Source: Polycyclovorans sp964425915
Lineage (GTDB): Bacteria; Pseudomonadota; Gammaproteobacteria; Nevskiales; Nevskiaceae
Assembly: GCA_964425915.1 (NCBI GenBank)
Contig: CAYROO010000004.1
Location: 62,001-126,000 of the forward strand
Direction: 5' to 3'
DNA: 64,000 nucleotides
A model generated the notes under the pieces. It was given only the letters and a program-made list of their open reading frames with translations. It was not told where the DNA came from and made no database searches. The stretch's first letter is position 1; each line of letters opens with the position of its first letter. Both the position numbers and the translations under genes were made by a program. This document shows, one piece after another, positions 15,204 through 23,666 of the stretch.

Positions 15204-15524
15204 TTACATCTGAAATTCGGGCAGGTGAACGGTCATGCCGTCCATCGCCTCGGTAGTTTGGACTTGGCAGCCCAGGCGAGAGGTTCTTGCCAGCTCCGGG
15301 GTCATCGACAGTATCTGCTGTTCGTCGTCACCCGGCGCACCGGTCTTGTCGTACCACTCGTCCGCGACGATCACGTGGCAAGTGCCACAGGCACATTCCC
15401 CGCCACAGTCCGCATCAATGCCGGGAATGATGTTCTCCACGGCGATTTGCATCAGTGAGGCGCCAGCCTTGAATTCAACGACATGTTCGGTGCCGTCGTG
15501 CTCGATAAAAGTAATTTTGCCCAC
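15204..15524 (-). CDS. [2Fe-2S] ferredoxin partner of the P450
   Basis: 106 residues, GTG start with AGGAG about 9 nt upstream. It is an adrenodoxin/putidaredoxin-type ferredoxin with cysteine ligands in DADCGGECACGTCHV (about residues 38-52) and a final cysteine in RLGCQVQ near residue 86. It is cytoplasmic and carries single electrons from a reductase to the P450 encoded immediately downstream. The pair is arranged exactly as ferredoxin 25105-25425 and its P450. Gene order and family make the assignment firm. Confidence 0.92.
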   Translation of the reverse strand: MGKITFIEHDGTEHVVEFKAGASLMQIAVENIIPGIDADCGGECACGTCHVIVADEWYDKTGAPGDDEQQILSMTPELARTSRLGCQVQTTEAMDGMTVHLPEFQM

Positions 15525-15645
15525 TGCGCTTCTCCTGTCGGTTTTGACTGCGACTTAGAGTGACTGTGTGCCAGACCTCCGAGGAGGACATTTCTTGCCA
15601 TCATGGGGGCATTTCAAGACAATAGGGAGGTCCGTGGAGGGCGTT

Positions 15646-16689
15646 ATGGCAACGACCAGGCAGGTGGCGGGCTTGCAAAATTCCGAGGCTGACATTCCGT
15701 CGAGCTACTCACGTCTGATCGCCCGTGAACTGGGGCTTACCGCGCGACAACTGACCAAACTGTTGCGCGGCACCGGGATTGACACTCAACAGTTCCAGAC
15801 TGGTGACAGCCTGCTTACGAGCGCCCAGCAGGTTCAGATTCTGCGCAACGCGCTGGCGCTGTCTGGCCAGCCGGACCTTGGATTACGGCTGGGTGAGCGC
15901 CTGACCCCGGCCACGCATGGCGCGATGGGGTTTGCCGTTTGCAGTAGCCCCGACTTGCTCACCGCTCTACAAACGTTTCACAAATTCCTGCCCACGCGTG
16001 CGAGCTTCATCCACCTGCGCTTGCAACAGGTGGAAGACCACATGGAGTGCTTGTTGGATTTCCAGGTCCAGCTGGATCAGGACGTTGCGCGTTGCTTGGC
16101 GGAAACGGCGGTCAAGGCATTTTTTGCAACCGGCGAATTTATCGCCGGCCGGCCCTTAGATGAGGCCGAGGCCTGTTTTGCCCACGCGGCGCCGGCTTAC
16201 CGAGCCAACTACCCGGCGTATTTGCCCGGGCGAGTTTACTTCGGCTGCGATCAGTTGAAGCTCAGACTCCCTATGGCGTTGTGCAGGATGCCGAACGTCT
16301 CTGCCAATAGTGAAAACTATGGCCTAGCCTTGCAGCAGTGCGAGTCCATGCTCGCTCGACTTCAGAGCCGTGACCCGGACTATCGGACCCGGCTCAAGAA
16401 AATGATGCTGTCCCACCCGCCAGGCACGCTCTGTGAAGAAGAAGCGGCAGCCGCCCTGTTCATGAGCAAACGTACCCTGGCGCGTAAACTCAAACAGGAA
16501 AACAGCGGTTTTCGGGAAATTCGCGAGGAGATTCTGTCCCGCCAGGCCGCAGGCTATTTGCGTGACAGCCAAATGTCCGTAGAGGCCATTGCCGCGCTGA
16601 TGAATTACCACGACACCGCGAGTTTCAGGCGTGCCTTCAAGCGCTGGTTCGCTGTTCCGCCTGAACAATACCGACAAAGCATGGGTTAG
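15646..16689 (+). CDS. AraC-family transcriptional regulator
   Basis: 347 residues. The N-terminal about 190 residues match the AraC arabinose-binding-like ligand domain (PF12625 type), and the C-terminal about 100 residues form the double HTH (LCEEEAAAALFMSKRTLARK and MSVEAIAALMNYHDTASFRR). The start at 15646 is chosen for GGAGGG 6 nt upstream; a frame from 15568 has no such site. It is divergent from the ferredoxin-P450 operon with about 120 bp between, so it probably activates that operon in response to substrate, and perhaps the catabolic operon that follows. Confidence 0.85.
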   Translation: MATTRQVAGLQNSEADIPSSYSRLIARELGLTARQLTKLLRGTGIDTQQFQTGDSLLTSAQQVQILRNALALSGQPDLGLRLGERLTPATHGAMGFAVCSSPDLLTALQTFHKFLPTRASFIHLRLQQVEDHMECLLDFQVQLDQDVARCLAETAVKAFFATGEFIAGRPLDEAEACFAHAAPAYRANYPAYLPGRVYFGCDQLKLRLPMALCRMPNVSANSENYGLALQQCESMLARLQSRDPDYRTRLKKMMLSHPPGTLCEEEAAAALFMSKRTLARKLKQENSGFREIREEILSRQAAGYLRDSQMSVEAIAALMNYHDTASFRRAFKRWFAVPPEQYRQSMG

Positions 16690-16857
16690 CCCTCCTCCAG
16701 AACACAGGGCGTGTCTTTAAATGCCCCCATGCTGTCAAAAAATGTCCTCGTCGGCGTCCCGCCGTCTACCTAACCTGAACTTCTTCAAATCGGCATTCGC
16801 TTCGGTCGCTCCCGCTCGGCTGCGAGTGCCCCCGCTCTGAATCGAAAGAACGCTCAC

Positions 16858-17535
16858 ATGAAGGCAGACACCCGCGAGTACTTGGCCCCCGGCGATTTTA
16901 TCGACAGCGACCACCCCGACGTCCAAGCCTTCGCCCGCAACCGCGCCGGGGAAGGCGATGACCGGCAGCGCGCCATCCGGCTTTACTATGCAGTCCGCGA
17001 TGAAATCCGTTACGACCCCTATGCATTTTCGCTGGAACCCGACCTGTTACGCGCCAGTGCAACGTTGGCCGCTGGCCGTGGTTATTGCGTACCCAAGGCC
17101 GTGTTGCTGGCGGCCTGCGCCCGGGCGACGGGCATCCCCGCTCGCATCGGCCTGGCGGATGTAAAAAACCACCTGGCCAGCCAACGCCTGCTGGCATTGA
17201 TGCAGACGGACATTTTCTATTACCACGGCTATACCGAGTTTTGGCTGGATGGGTGCTGGGTCAAGGCCACCCCGGCATTCAACATCGAACTGTGCGAACG
17301 CTTCGGCGTCAAGGCACTGGAATTCGACGGCCGCGAGCATGCGCTCATGCACGAGTTCGACACCGCCGGGCGCCGCCACATGCAGTATCTGACCGATCAC
17401 GGCCCCCGCGCCGATCTGCCCTACGCCGAACTGGCGGCGGCTTATCGCAAACATTATCCGCGTCTGTTGGCTGCGCCCGATGCACTTGGCGGCGACATGG
17501 CGGCGGAGATGGAACAGGACAGGGCTCGGCGCTGA
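16858..17535 (+). CDS. Transglutaminase-like cysteine hydrolase
   Basis: 225 residues, no signal peptide. The transglutaminase-like core is visible: catalytic Cys in GRGYCVPKAVLLAACARATG (about 79-98), His in the YYHGYTEFWLDG segment (about 121-132) and Asn/Asp near WVKATPAFN. Family members are proteases, peptide-N-glycanases or acyltransferase-like enzymes. It is the first gene of an operon with tight overlaps (TGATG with the next gene) that otherwise encodes CoA-ester enzymes, an unusual partner for such a fold. Its role there is unknown; amide hydrolysis of a substrate is one possibility. Confidence 0.75.
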   Translation: MKADTREYLAPGDFIDSDHPDVQAFARNRAGEGDDRQRAIRLYYAVRDEIRYDPYAFSLEPDLLRASATLAAGRGYCVPKAVLLAACARATGIPARIGLADVKNHLASQRLLALMQTDIFYYHGYTEFWLDGCWVKATPAFNIELCERFGVKALEFDGREHALMHEFDTAGRRHMQYLTDHGPRADLPYAELAAAYRKHYPRLLAAPDALGGDMAAEMEQDRARR

Positions 17536-18020
17536 TGGCCGGGACAGGCAACCTGGCGGGCCATGATCCAGTTGCTGTGGCGCGGCAGTTCGGCGAGCAG
17601 GTGCCCCACAGCCGAGATCTCGGGATGCAGGTGTTGGCGATGGAAGCAGACCATGTCTGCATGCGACTGGTGCCGGGTCCTGAACTGCGCGCCGAGGATG
17701 CAGCTGAGGAACTCTGTACCAGCGTGCTGTATTCGCTGGTGGACTCGGCCTGCGGGCTGGCGGTGTTCGCCGCGCTTCAGGAATTGAAGCCCATAGCCAC
17801 GCTGGATTTGCGCATGGATTACCTCCGGCCGGCCGCTAGCGAACGTGTCCTGGTGGCCACCGCCCGCTGTCATCACTTGACCGATGACGTTGCGTTCGTG
17901 CGCTGCGAGGTGTCTTCCGAGGAAGAGGATGGCCCGGTTGCTATAGGTAATGCCACCTTCATGCGCGGCACCCAGGGCAAGCGCGTCGAGACGAAGGCTT
18001 CGCGGGGCGATGCCGTATGA
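17535..18020 (+). CDS. PaaI-like hotdog thioesterase
   Basis: 161 residues. Hotdog fold of the PaaI/4HBT type: CTSVLYSLVDSACGLAVFAAL as the central helix, followed by TLDLRMDYLRPA. The usual HGG motif before the helix is absent (EELCTS instead), so activity on acyl-CoA needs testing. It overlaps the transglutaminase-like gene (TGATG) and the following hotdog gene (ATGA). The pair of different hotdog proteins in tandem could form a heteromer. Probable function is hydrolysis or hydration of a CoA ester within the island's catabolic pathway. Confidence 0.75.
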   Translation: MAGTGNLAGHDPVAVARQFGEQVPHSRDLGMQVLAMEADHVCMRLVPGPELRAEDAAEELCTSVLYSLVDSACGLAVFAALQELKPIATLDLRMDYLRPAASERVLVATARCHHLTDDVAFVRCEVSSEEEDGPVAIGNATFMRGTQGKRVETKASRGDAV

Positions 18021-18508
18021 GCGAGACAGCCGGTCCAATGTCATCGAGGACACTCGACCAGGATGTGTGCGCCGATACGCGGGCTACTTGGCAGAAGTTG
18101 CTGGAACGCATTCCCTACGCGCGGCACCTTGGGCTCGCAATCCATCAGAGCGGCACCGGTATGGAAGTCCATTTGCCGTATCGCGATGCGCTGATAGGCA
18201 ACATCATGTTGCCGGCCCTGCATGGCGGCGTGATCGGCGGGTTGATTGAGATTACGGCGCGCGTAGCCGCGCAAAGCCGCGATGCACAGGCTCGCCGCCC
18301 CCGCATCCTCGACTGCAACGTGGACTACCTGCGTTCCGCGCGGGCGCGGTCCACCTACGCCGCTGCCGAAATCGTCCGCCAGGGCCGGCGTACGACGCTG
18401 GTCCATGTCAGCTGCTGGCAGGACCGGGCCAGCACACCCGTCGCCCATGGGCGCGTACAACTGCTGTTCGAGACCGCCCCCGGCGGTAAAACCAGGGAAG
18501 AACAATGA
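18017..18508 (+). CDS. PaaI-like hotdog thioesterase, second copy
   Basis: 163 residues. Hotdog motif ALHGGVIGGLIEITARVAAQ (about residues 75-94) keeps the HGG signature, followed by ILDCNVDYLRSAR. It is clearly related in fold to the preceding gene but diverged from it. ATGA overlaps at both ends put it in one translational unit with 17535-18020 and the thiolase-like gene. Likely a cytoplasmic acyl-CoA thioesterase; substrate unknown. Confidence 0.78.
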   Translation: MSETAGPMSSRTLDQDVCADTRATWQKLLERIPYARHLGLAIHQSGTGMEVHLPYRDALIGNIMLPALHGGVIGGLIEITARVAAQSRDAQARRPRILDCNVDYLRSARARSTYAAAEIVRQGRRTTLVHVSCWQDRASTPVAHGRVQLLFETAPGGKTREEQ

Positions 18509-20007
18509 CGCCTGATAGCAACACGCCGGTGCTGGTCGGCGCCGGCAAGATCACCGCGCGCGAACCCGATGACCAGCGCACACCGATCGGTCTGATCGCC
18601 GAGGCCGCCCGGGCCGCGGCGGCGGACTGCGGCATCGACGGCGTCTTGCGCCACATCCAGTCGTTGACCTGTCTCAACATCCTGGCGCCGGCCTATCCCG
18701 ACGCGCCGGCCAGTCTGGCCCAAACGCTGGGTATCGACCCCGGCGAACGCTTCTACACGCCCATCGGCGGCAATATGGGCCAAAGGCTGGTCGGTTACTA
18801 TGCCGACCGCATCGCCGCCAGCGAACTCGATTGCGCGCTGATCGCGGGAGGCGAAGCGCTGGCCACCCAGATGCGCGACAAGGGGGCGGGCCTGTCCGGG
18901 GTGATCGACACCGAAGCCGGCGAGGGTCCCCGGCTGCTCGGCGACGACCGTGAACCGACCAACGCCGCCGAACAACGGCACGGGCTGAATATGCCCGTGC
19001 AGATCTACCCACTGTTCGAGCAGGCCTTGCGCGGCCAATACGGGCGCGACCCGGCCGCGCACCGGCAGGCGCTGGGCAAGTTGTATGCCGGTTTCAACGC
19101 CGTCGCCATGAACAACCCAAAGGCCTGGCGCCGCGAGCCCTTGTCCGCAGCTGATATTGCCGAGCGCACGCCGGAAAACCGCATGGTTGGCGCGCCTTAC
19201 ACCAAGCGCATGAACGCCATCATCGCGGTGGACCAGGCGGCCGCGCTGGTGATGATGTCGGCCGCCAAGGCTCGAGCTCTGGGGATCGACCCTAGGCGTT
19301 GGGTGTATCCGTTGGCCGCGGCGGATGCCAGCGATCGCTGGTTCGTTTCCGAACGGGCGGAGCTATCCCGCTCCCCGGCGATCGCCGCTTGCGCCCGCCG
19401 CCTGTTCGAGGCTACTGGGCTGGCCGTAGATGACATCGATTATCTCGATCTGTATAGCTGCTTTCCCAGCGCGGTGCAGATAGCGCGCAACGCCCTGGCC
19501 ATCGCCGAAGATGATCCACGGCCGCTCACCGTCACGGGCGGTCTCGCGTACCACGGTGGGCCCGGCAGCAACTATTGCACCCACGCCATCGCAGAAACCA
19601 TGGCCCGTATCCGCGCCGAGCCCGACGCTCACGCACTGGTCAGCGGCGTGGGGTGGTACATGAGCAAGCATTCGCTGGGGCTGTACGGGTCGCGGCCACC
19701 GGCCGGCGGCTGGCGGCGGGTCGACGCGGCGGCCGTGCAGGCGGAAATCGACGCCGGCCCCGGTGTAGAGGTTGCGGCGCAGCCGGAAGGTGCCGGGCGG
19801 ATCGAAACCTATACCGTCATGCACGATCGTGACGACCGGCCCGCCCAGGGCATTGTCCTGGGCCGCCTGGACGACGGCCGCCGATTCATCGCCAACACCC
19901 CTACCGACCCGGACCTGCTCAATGCCATGACCGACGAGGAGTTTCTCAACCGCGCCGGCCACGTGCGCAGCAACGGTCAACGCAATCTGTTCACCCCGAG
20001 AGGGTGA
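18505..20007 (+). CDS. Thiolase-like / acetyl-CoA acetyltransferase-family protein
   Basis: 500 residues. The thiolase fold is recognisable from the C-terminal half: YLDLYSCFPSAVQIARNAL, and GGLAYHGGPGSNYCTHAIAE, whose His replaces the GHP histidine of thiolases. The N-terminal nucleophile motif (VNRxCGSG in classical thiolases) is not seen where expected; GGNMGQRL occurs there instead. This pattern fits the thiolase-like subgroup related to SCP2 thiolases. A C-terminal OB-like tail (about 410-500) resembles that subgroup. It overlaps the upstream gene by ATGA. Likely retro-Claisen or aldolase-type cleavage of a CoA intermediate. Confidence 0.78.
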   Translation: MTPDSNTPVLVGAGKITAREPDDQRTPIGLIAEAARAAAADCGIDGVLRHIQSLTCLNILAPAYPDAPASLAQTLGIDPGERFYTPIGGNMGQRLVGYYADRIAASELDCALIAGGEALATQMRDKGAGLSGVIDTEAGEGPRLLGDDREPTNAAEQRHGLNMPVQIYPLFEQALRGQYGRDPAAHRQALGKLYAGFNAVAMNNPKAWRREPLSAADIAERTPENRMVGAPYTKRMNAIIAVDQAAALVMMSAAKARALGIDPRRWVYPLAAADASDRWFVSERAELSRSPAIAACARRLFEATGLAVDDIDYLDLYSCFPSAVQIARNALAIAEDDPRPLTVTGGLAYHGGPGSNYCTHAIAETMARIRAEPDAHALVSGVGWYMSKHSLGLYGSRPPAGGWRRVDAAAVQAEIDAGPGVEVAAQPEGAGRIETYTVMHDRDDRPAQGIVLGRLDDGRRFIANTPTDPDLLNAMTDEEFLNRAGHVRSNGQRNLFTPRG

Positions 20008-20024
20008 GACGAGGAGGATAGACA

Positions 20025-21209
20025 ATGAGTGCAGTGCCCGAAATTGAGTTCGACCAGGCCAGCGTGGCCCAGCGCATGCGTGACATCCGCGAGGCCGCCC
20101 GCGGCGTGAGCGAAGGCTTTAGCAGGGAGTACATGCGCGAGTGCATCGATAATCACCGCTTTCCACAGGAGGCCTGGGAAGCCCTGGGCGAGTACGGGTT
20201 GCTCGGCATCACCATACCGGAGGAATTGGGCGGTTCAGGCGGTGGGCAAGTGGAACTGGTCGCGCTGATGGAGACCTTGGCCGAGGCCGGCATGGTGCTG
20301 CCCATGCTCCTACTCACAGGCTTCGCGCGGGTACCCATTATCCGCAACGGCACCCCCTGTCAGATCGAACGTTTCGTCAAACCGACGATCAGTGGCGCCG
20401 AGAAGTTGTGCTTTGCCATCACCGAACCGGACGCCGGCACCAACAGCTTTGCCATGAGTTCGCTGGCGACGCAGGATGGCGATCGCTATCGGCTGACCGG
20501 GCGCAAGGTTTTTATCTCCGGCGCTGCGGACGCCGACCGCATGCTGGTCGTGGCGCGCACCCAGAAGGCCGGCGAGGTCGAGCGCCGCACCGAGGGCATG
20601 TCGTTGTTCGTCGTTGATACCAATGCGCCCGGGGTGAAACTGCAACCCCTGAATATCGACGTCGGCTGGCCGGAGCGTCAGTACCTGGTTTTCTTCGACG
20701 ACGTCGAACTCGAGACGGACCGCTTGATCGGCCATCCGGGACAGGGGTTGGCCGGCATGTTCGAGGCACTAAACTCTGAACGCTTGCTCGTGACCGCCAT
20801 GTCCGTGGGACTGGGCAACTACGCGCTTAAAAAAGCCGTGGCCTACGCCAACGAGCGCAAACCTTTCGGCGTACCCATCGGCAGCTACCAGGCCCTGCAG
20901 CATCGGCTGGCCGAGGCCAAGGCCGAACTGGAGGCCGCGCGGCTGATGATGATCCAGGCCGCCGCGACTTTCGATGCGGGCGGCAATGCCGGCGCCCACG
21001 CCAACATGGCCAAGTTGCTAGGCTCGCGCGCCGCGGTCAAAGCCGTTGAGGCCGCGCTGCAAACCCACGGCGGCTACGGTTTCGACCGGGACTACGACAT
21101 CATCACGCTGTGGCCCTCCGCTAGGCTGATGGAGATCGCGCCCATCAACAACGAAATGCTGCTCAACTACATCGGCGAACATGTCCTCGGCCTGCCCAAA
21201 TCCTACTGA
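20025..21209 (+). CDS. Acyl-CoA dehydrogenase
   Basis: 394 residues; AGGAGG about 9 nt before ATG. N-terminal helical domain, then the FAD-contact motif FAITEPDAGTNS (about 127-138), then a C-terminal helical domain with QTHGGYGFDRDYDI (about 345-358). The usual catalytic-loop IYEGTNEI is replaced by EIAPINNEM, so chain length or substrate may be atypical. It introduces an alpha-beta double bond into an acyl-CoA and passes electrons to ETF. It follows the thiolase-like gene by 17 nt in the island operon. Confidence 0.9.
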   Translation: MSAVPEIEFDQASVAQRMRDIREAARGVSEGFSREYMRECIDNHRFPQEAWEALGEYGLLGITIPEELGGSGGGQVELVALMETLAEAGMVLPMLLLTGFARVPIIRNGTPCQIERFVKPTISGAEKLCFAITEPDAGTNSFAMSSLATQDGDRYRLTGRKVFISGAADADRMLVVARTQKAGEVERRTEGMSLFVVDTNAPGVKLQPLNIDVGWPERQYLVFFDDVELETDRLIGHPGQGLAGMFEALNSERLLVTAMSVGLGNYALKKAVAYANERKPFGVPIGSYQALQHRLAEAKAELEAARLMMIQAAATFDAGGNAGAHANMAKLLGSRAAVKAVEAALQTHGGYGFDRDYDIITLWPSARLMEIAPINNEMLLNYIGEHVLGLPKSY

Positions 21210-22104
21210 GACGCCCCGCGTGATCGAGCGCGGCGGATTCACGGCCCCTGACGGCCGGGACATCGCCCTGTGGCGCTGGCCGCATTCGCCCGGGCGTCCC
21301 ACACTCCACTGGGCGCATGCGACGGGCTTCCATGGCCGCCTGTACAAACCGCTGCTCGACGAGTTGGCGCGCGATTGCAATGTGCTGGCCTGGGACATGC
21401 GCGGCCACGGCGCTAGCGCCGGGGCGGCGGACATGGCGACATTCCGCGGCTGGGAAACCTACTACCAAGACCTCACCGCCTGGCTGCAAAGCCTGGATGA
21501 GCCGGTCTGGCTGGCCGGCCATTCCATCGGCGCCACCACCAGCCTCATGGCCGCCGCCCGCCGGCCGGAGATGGTGCGGGGCCTGATTCTGGCGGAACCC
21601 GTAATCATGGATCGCTGGCAGGGCTGGCAGTTATGGTTGGCGAAGTTGCTTCGCCAGTCGTACCGCTTCTCTCTCGCCGCCGGCGCGGCACGTCGGCGCC
21701 GGGAGTTCGACTCGTATGCCGCAGCCCTTGACAACTTTCGTGGCCGCGGAGGTTTCAAAACCTGGCCCGAGGCCTGGCTTGAAGCCTACGTCCAGCATGG
21801 CCTTGTGCAAAGTGGTGATCGCGTTCGCCTGGCCTGCGCGCCAGAATGGGAGAGCACTACCTTCGCCCATACCGAACACAACCCCTGGCCCGGCATCCGT
21901 CGGCTGCTGTGTCCTGTGATTGTGCTTGCTGGGGATCGCGCATCAACCTTCTCGCCCAAGGCGCGCCAACGCTTGAGCACCATGCTACCTATGGCTCAGG
22001 TGGACGCCCTCGCCGAAACCACTCATTTCCTGCCCATGGAGCAACCGGGCGCGGTTCGCGATGCCGTCCTGCAGGCGATGTCGCCCAAATACAACCGAAT
22101 GTGA
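21181..22104 (+). CDS. Alpha/beta hydrolase
   Basis: 307 residues. Serine nucleophile in LAGHSIGATTS (about 116-126), oxyanion segment WAHATGFHG, and a late His in ALAETTHFLPME. Typical of esterase/lactonase-type alpha/beta hydrolases. The ATG at 21181 overlaps the end of the acyl-CoA dehydrogenase by 29 nt and lacks a Shine-Dalgarno sequence; a GTG at 21220 is a possible alternative. It is the last gene of the operon; the IS remnant begins 23 nt after its stop. Likely ester or lactone opening in the same pathway. Confidence 0.82.
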   Translation: MSSACPNPTETPRVIERGGFTAPDGRDIALWRWPHSPGRPTLHWAHATGFHGRLYKPLLDELARDCNVLAWDMRGHGASAGAADMATFRGWETYYQDLTAWLQSLDEPVWLAGHSIGATTSLMAAARRPEMVRGLILAEPVIMDRWQGWQLWLAKLLRQSYRFSLAAGAARRRREFDSYAAALDNFRGRGGFKTWPEAWLEAYVQHGLVQSGDRVRLACAPEWESTTFAHTEHNPWPGIRRLLCPVIVLAGDRASTFSPKARQRLSTMLPMAQVDALAETTHFLPMEQPGAVRDAVLQAMSPKYNRM

Positions 22105-22127
22105 TGTTGCTACGCGTTGTGCGCCTC

Positions 22128-22199
22128 GTCAGCCCTGAGCAGTTTGAGTCCGCAACAAGGCCCTAATGGCCGGGTGTTCACAGAATCGTGGGAACTCCA
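22128..22199 (+). mobile_element. Remnant of an IS3-family element, inverted relative to 12344-13329
   Basis: 72 bp holding the transposase C-terminus (VSPEQFESATRP then TAA at 22166) and the outer inverted repeat, which ends TGGAGTTCCCACGATTCTGT when read from 22199 inward. It matches the outer end of the IS at 12344 at most positions but lies in the opposite orientation, so the two ends enclose 12344-22199 as a composite-transposon-like unit. The rest of this copy is gone. Confidence 0.85.
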
Positions 22200-22332
22200 G
22201 TTTTCTCATCCGCACTAAGAGGATCACTTCGGCTCACTTGGCCGCATCGGCCGTCACCGAGCGTCACTTCTGAATTTTATGGCAATCAATAAGTTGCATT
22301 AAGATCATGGAGTGGTAAAGGGAACTCGGTCA

Positions 22333-22373
22333 GCTTAGAGGGCGATTGCTCTATCCAGCTGAGCTACGGGAGC
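22333..22373 (-). pseudogene. 5' half of tRNA-Arg (attachment-site copy)
   Basis: The minus strand from 22373 reads GCTCCCGTAGCTCAGC and continues through the anticodon loop (CCTCTAA) to AAGC. It matches the first 41 nt of the tRNA-Arg at 12284 at 39 positions, then diverges completely. It sits 13 nt after the integrase stop, exactly as the complete tRNA sits after the integrase remnant. This is what an attP-type half-tRNA beside its integrase looks like. Confidence 0.85.
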
Positions 22374-22386
22374 GTAGCCCTACAGT

Positions 22387-23439
22387 TTAGTCCAGCAGTG
22401 TCGCTACGTCCTCCGCACGGAGGTGGGTATAACGCTGCAGCATTGAAAGGGTCTTGTGCCCCGTTACCTTGGCGAGCGCCATGGTGTTGCCGTTGAGCTT
22501 CTTCGCGATCCTGGAGGTGCCTTCATGGCGAAGGTCATGCAGCCGCAGGTCGTGAAGGCCGAGCCGATCAATCACGCGGTTGAACGCTTGCGTGTAGCTG
22601 CCGGGCTTCATTCCAAAGATCAGCTCTTCGTGGTCCCCGTCACGCCTTGGGAGTGATTGCAACACAGCGGTGGCTCTGGCCGAGAGGGGGGCGTCGCGAG
22701 GATCACCGTTTTTCGTATCGCGACACCGGGCAATCCTCCGCTCGAAGTTGATGTCCTTCCACCTCAGATTGCAGACTTCGGCGCGGCGCATCGTCGTTTC
22801 GACGGAAAACTCGATTGCGGCGGCCAGCTTCGGCGACTTCGAGCTGCGGGCGCCCGCCAGGATGCGTTCGAACTCGTCACCCTCGGTCCTTCGCTCCCGC
22901 CCCTTACTTTGCGGAGGTAGACGGACATGCTGGACCGGGTCACCGCCTGGGAGCACGAGCCCCCATTCGCGAAGAGCGTGTCGGATCGCCGCTCGAATCA
23001 GCGCAAGGTCGTGCCGGACCGTCTGACCGGAGATCTGTCGCGTGGTCTTGCCCTTTGGACCGCCCAGCCGCACCGTACTTTTCAGCCGCAAGTCGCGGAA
23101 CTGCGCGAGATGTTCGGGAGACAGCGAAATCAAAGGTAGCTTGGCAATGTCGTACTTGAGGACCCGCCGTGCTCGATTCTGGAGGTCGCGGGCCGACTTC
23201 TTCGTCGGAGCCACTTCAGTTGAGTACCTTTCAAGGAGTTGGCCGAGGGTTGTGTTCTCGGCCATCGCCGTGCCTCGCCAAGCACCTCGCTCGATGTCTC
23301 GCTCCGTCTCGCGAGCCCAGTTCTTTGCGTGGTTCTTCACGTCGAACGACTGGTACAGTCGTGGTGCGCCTCGCTTGGTTACGGTCACGTCGTAACGGAC
23401 CTTTCCGGAGGGAAGCACGCGCTTGCGGATGGAGGCCAT
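22387..23439 (-). CDS. int: Tyrosine recombinase / integrase
   Basis: 350 residues from MASIRKRVLP; the longer frame from 23490 adds 17 residues with no good site. An N-terminal arm-binding/SAM-like region is followed by a catalytic domain with Arg in TTMRRAEVCNL, HDLRHEG (His-x-x-Arg), a later GH in KVTGHKTL and nucleophile Tyr in LQRYTHL. It catalyses site-specific integration and excision. Its 3' end lies beside a half tRNA-Arg and its 5' end beside a tRNA-Arg 3' piece (23516-23580), so the target is almost certainly the anticodon region of tRNA-Arg(TCT). Confidence 0.93.
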   Translation of the reverse strand: MASIRKRVLPSGKVRYDVTVTKRGAPRLYQSFDVKNHAKNWARETERDIERGAWRGTAMAENTTLGQLLERYSTEVAPTKKSARDLQNRARRVLKYDIAKLPLISLSPEHLAQFRDLRLKSTVRLGGPKGKTTRQISGQTVRHDLALIRAAIRHALREWGLVLPGGDPVQHVRLPPQSKGRERRTEGDEFERILAGARSSKSPKLAAAIEFSVETTMRRAEVCNLRWKDINFERRIARCRDTKNGDPRDAPLSARATAVLQSLPRRDGDHEELIFGMKPGSYTQAFNRVIDRLGLHDLRLHDLRHEGTSRIAKKLNGNTMALAKVTGHKTLSMLQRYTHLRAEDVATLLD

Positions 23440-23515
23440 AGGTCGATACTCGCTGCGTATGGAGTGCGTATAGGAAGTTTCGCACTTCAAGAAAACACAA
23501 CGTTATCATATAGAA

Positions 23516-23580
23516 GCGCCTGAAAGGCCAGCAGCCTTCTAAGCGGACGGTCGCAGGTTCGACTCCTGCCAGGCGCGCCA
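23516..23580 (+). pseudogene. D-armless tRNA-Arg(TCT)-like sequence (recombined 3' half)
   Basis: Acceptor GCGCCTG (23516-23522) pairs fully with CAGGCGC (23570-23576). Anticodon loop CTTCTAA, T-arm GCAGGTTCGACTCCTGC and an encoded CCA are present. Between acceptor and anticodon are only 13 nt instead of a D-arm, and the 5' side of the anticodon stem does not pair. The 3' half (from about 23535) looks like a genuine chromosomal tRNA-Arg cut at the anticodon, with the 5' part replaced by element DNA: a right-hand attachment junction. It is unlikely to be a working tRNA. Confidence 0.75.
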
Positions 23581-23666
23581 CCAACAAGCCATTCGCGGCC
23601 CACGCAGACATACGAGGGCGTGGGCGTACAGATGGTGACGCGACCTGGTCGCGGGCCAGGCGCTGA

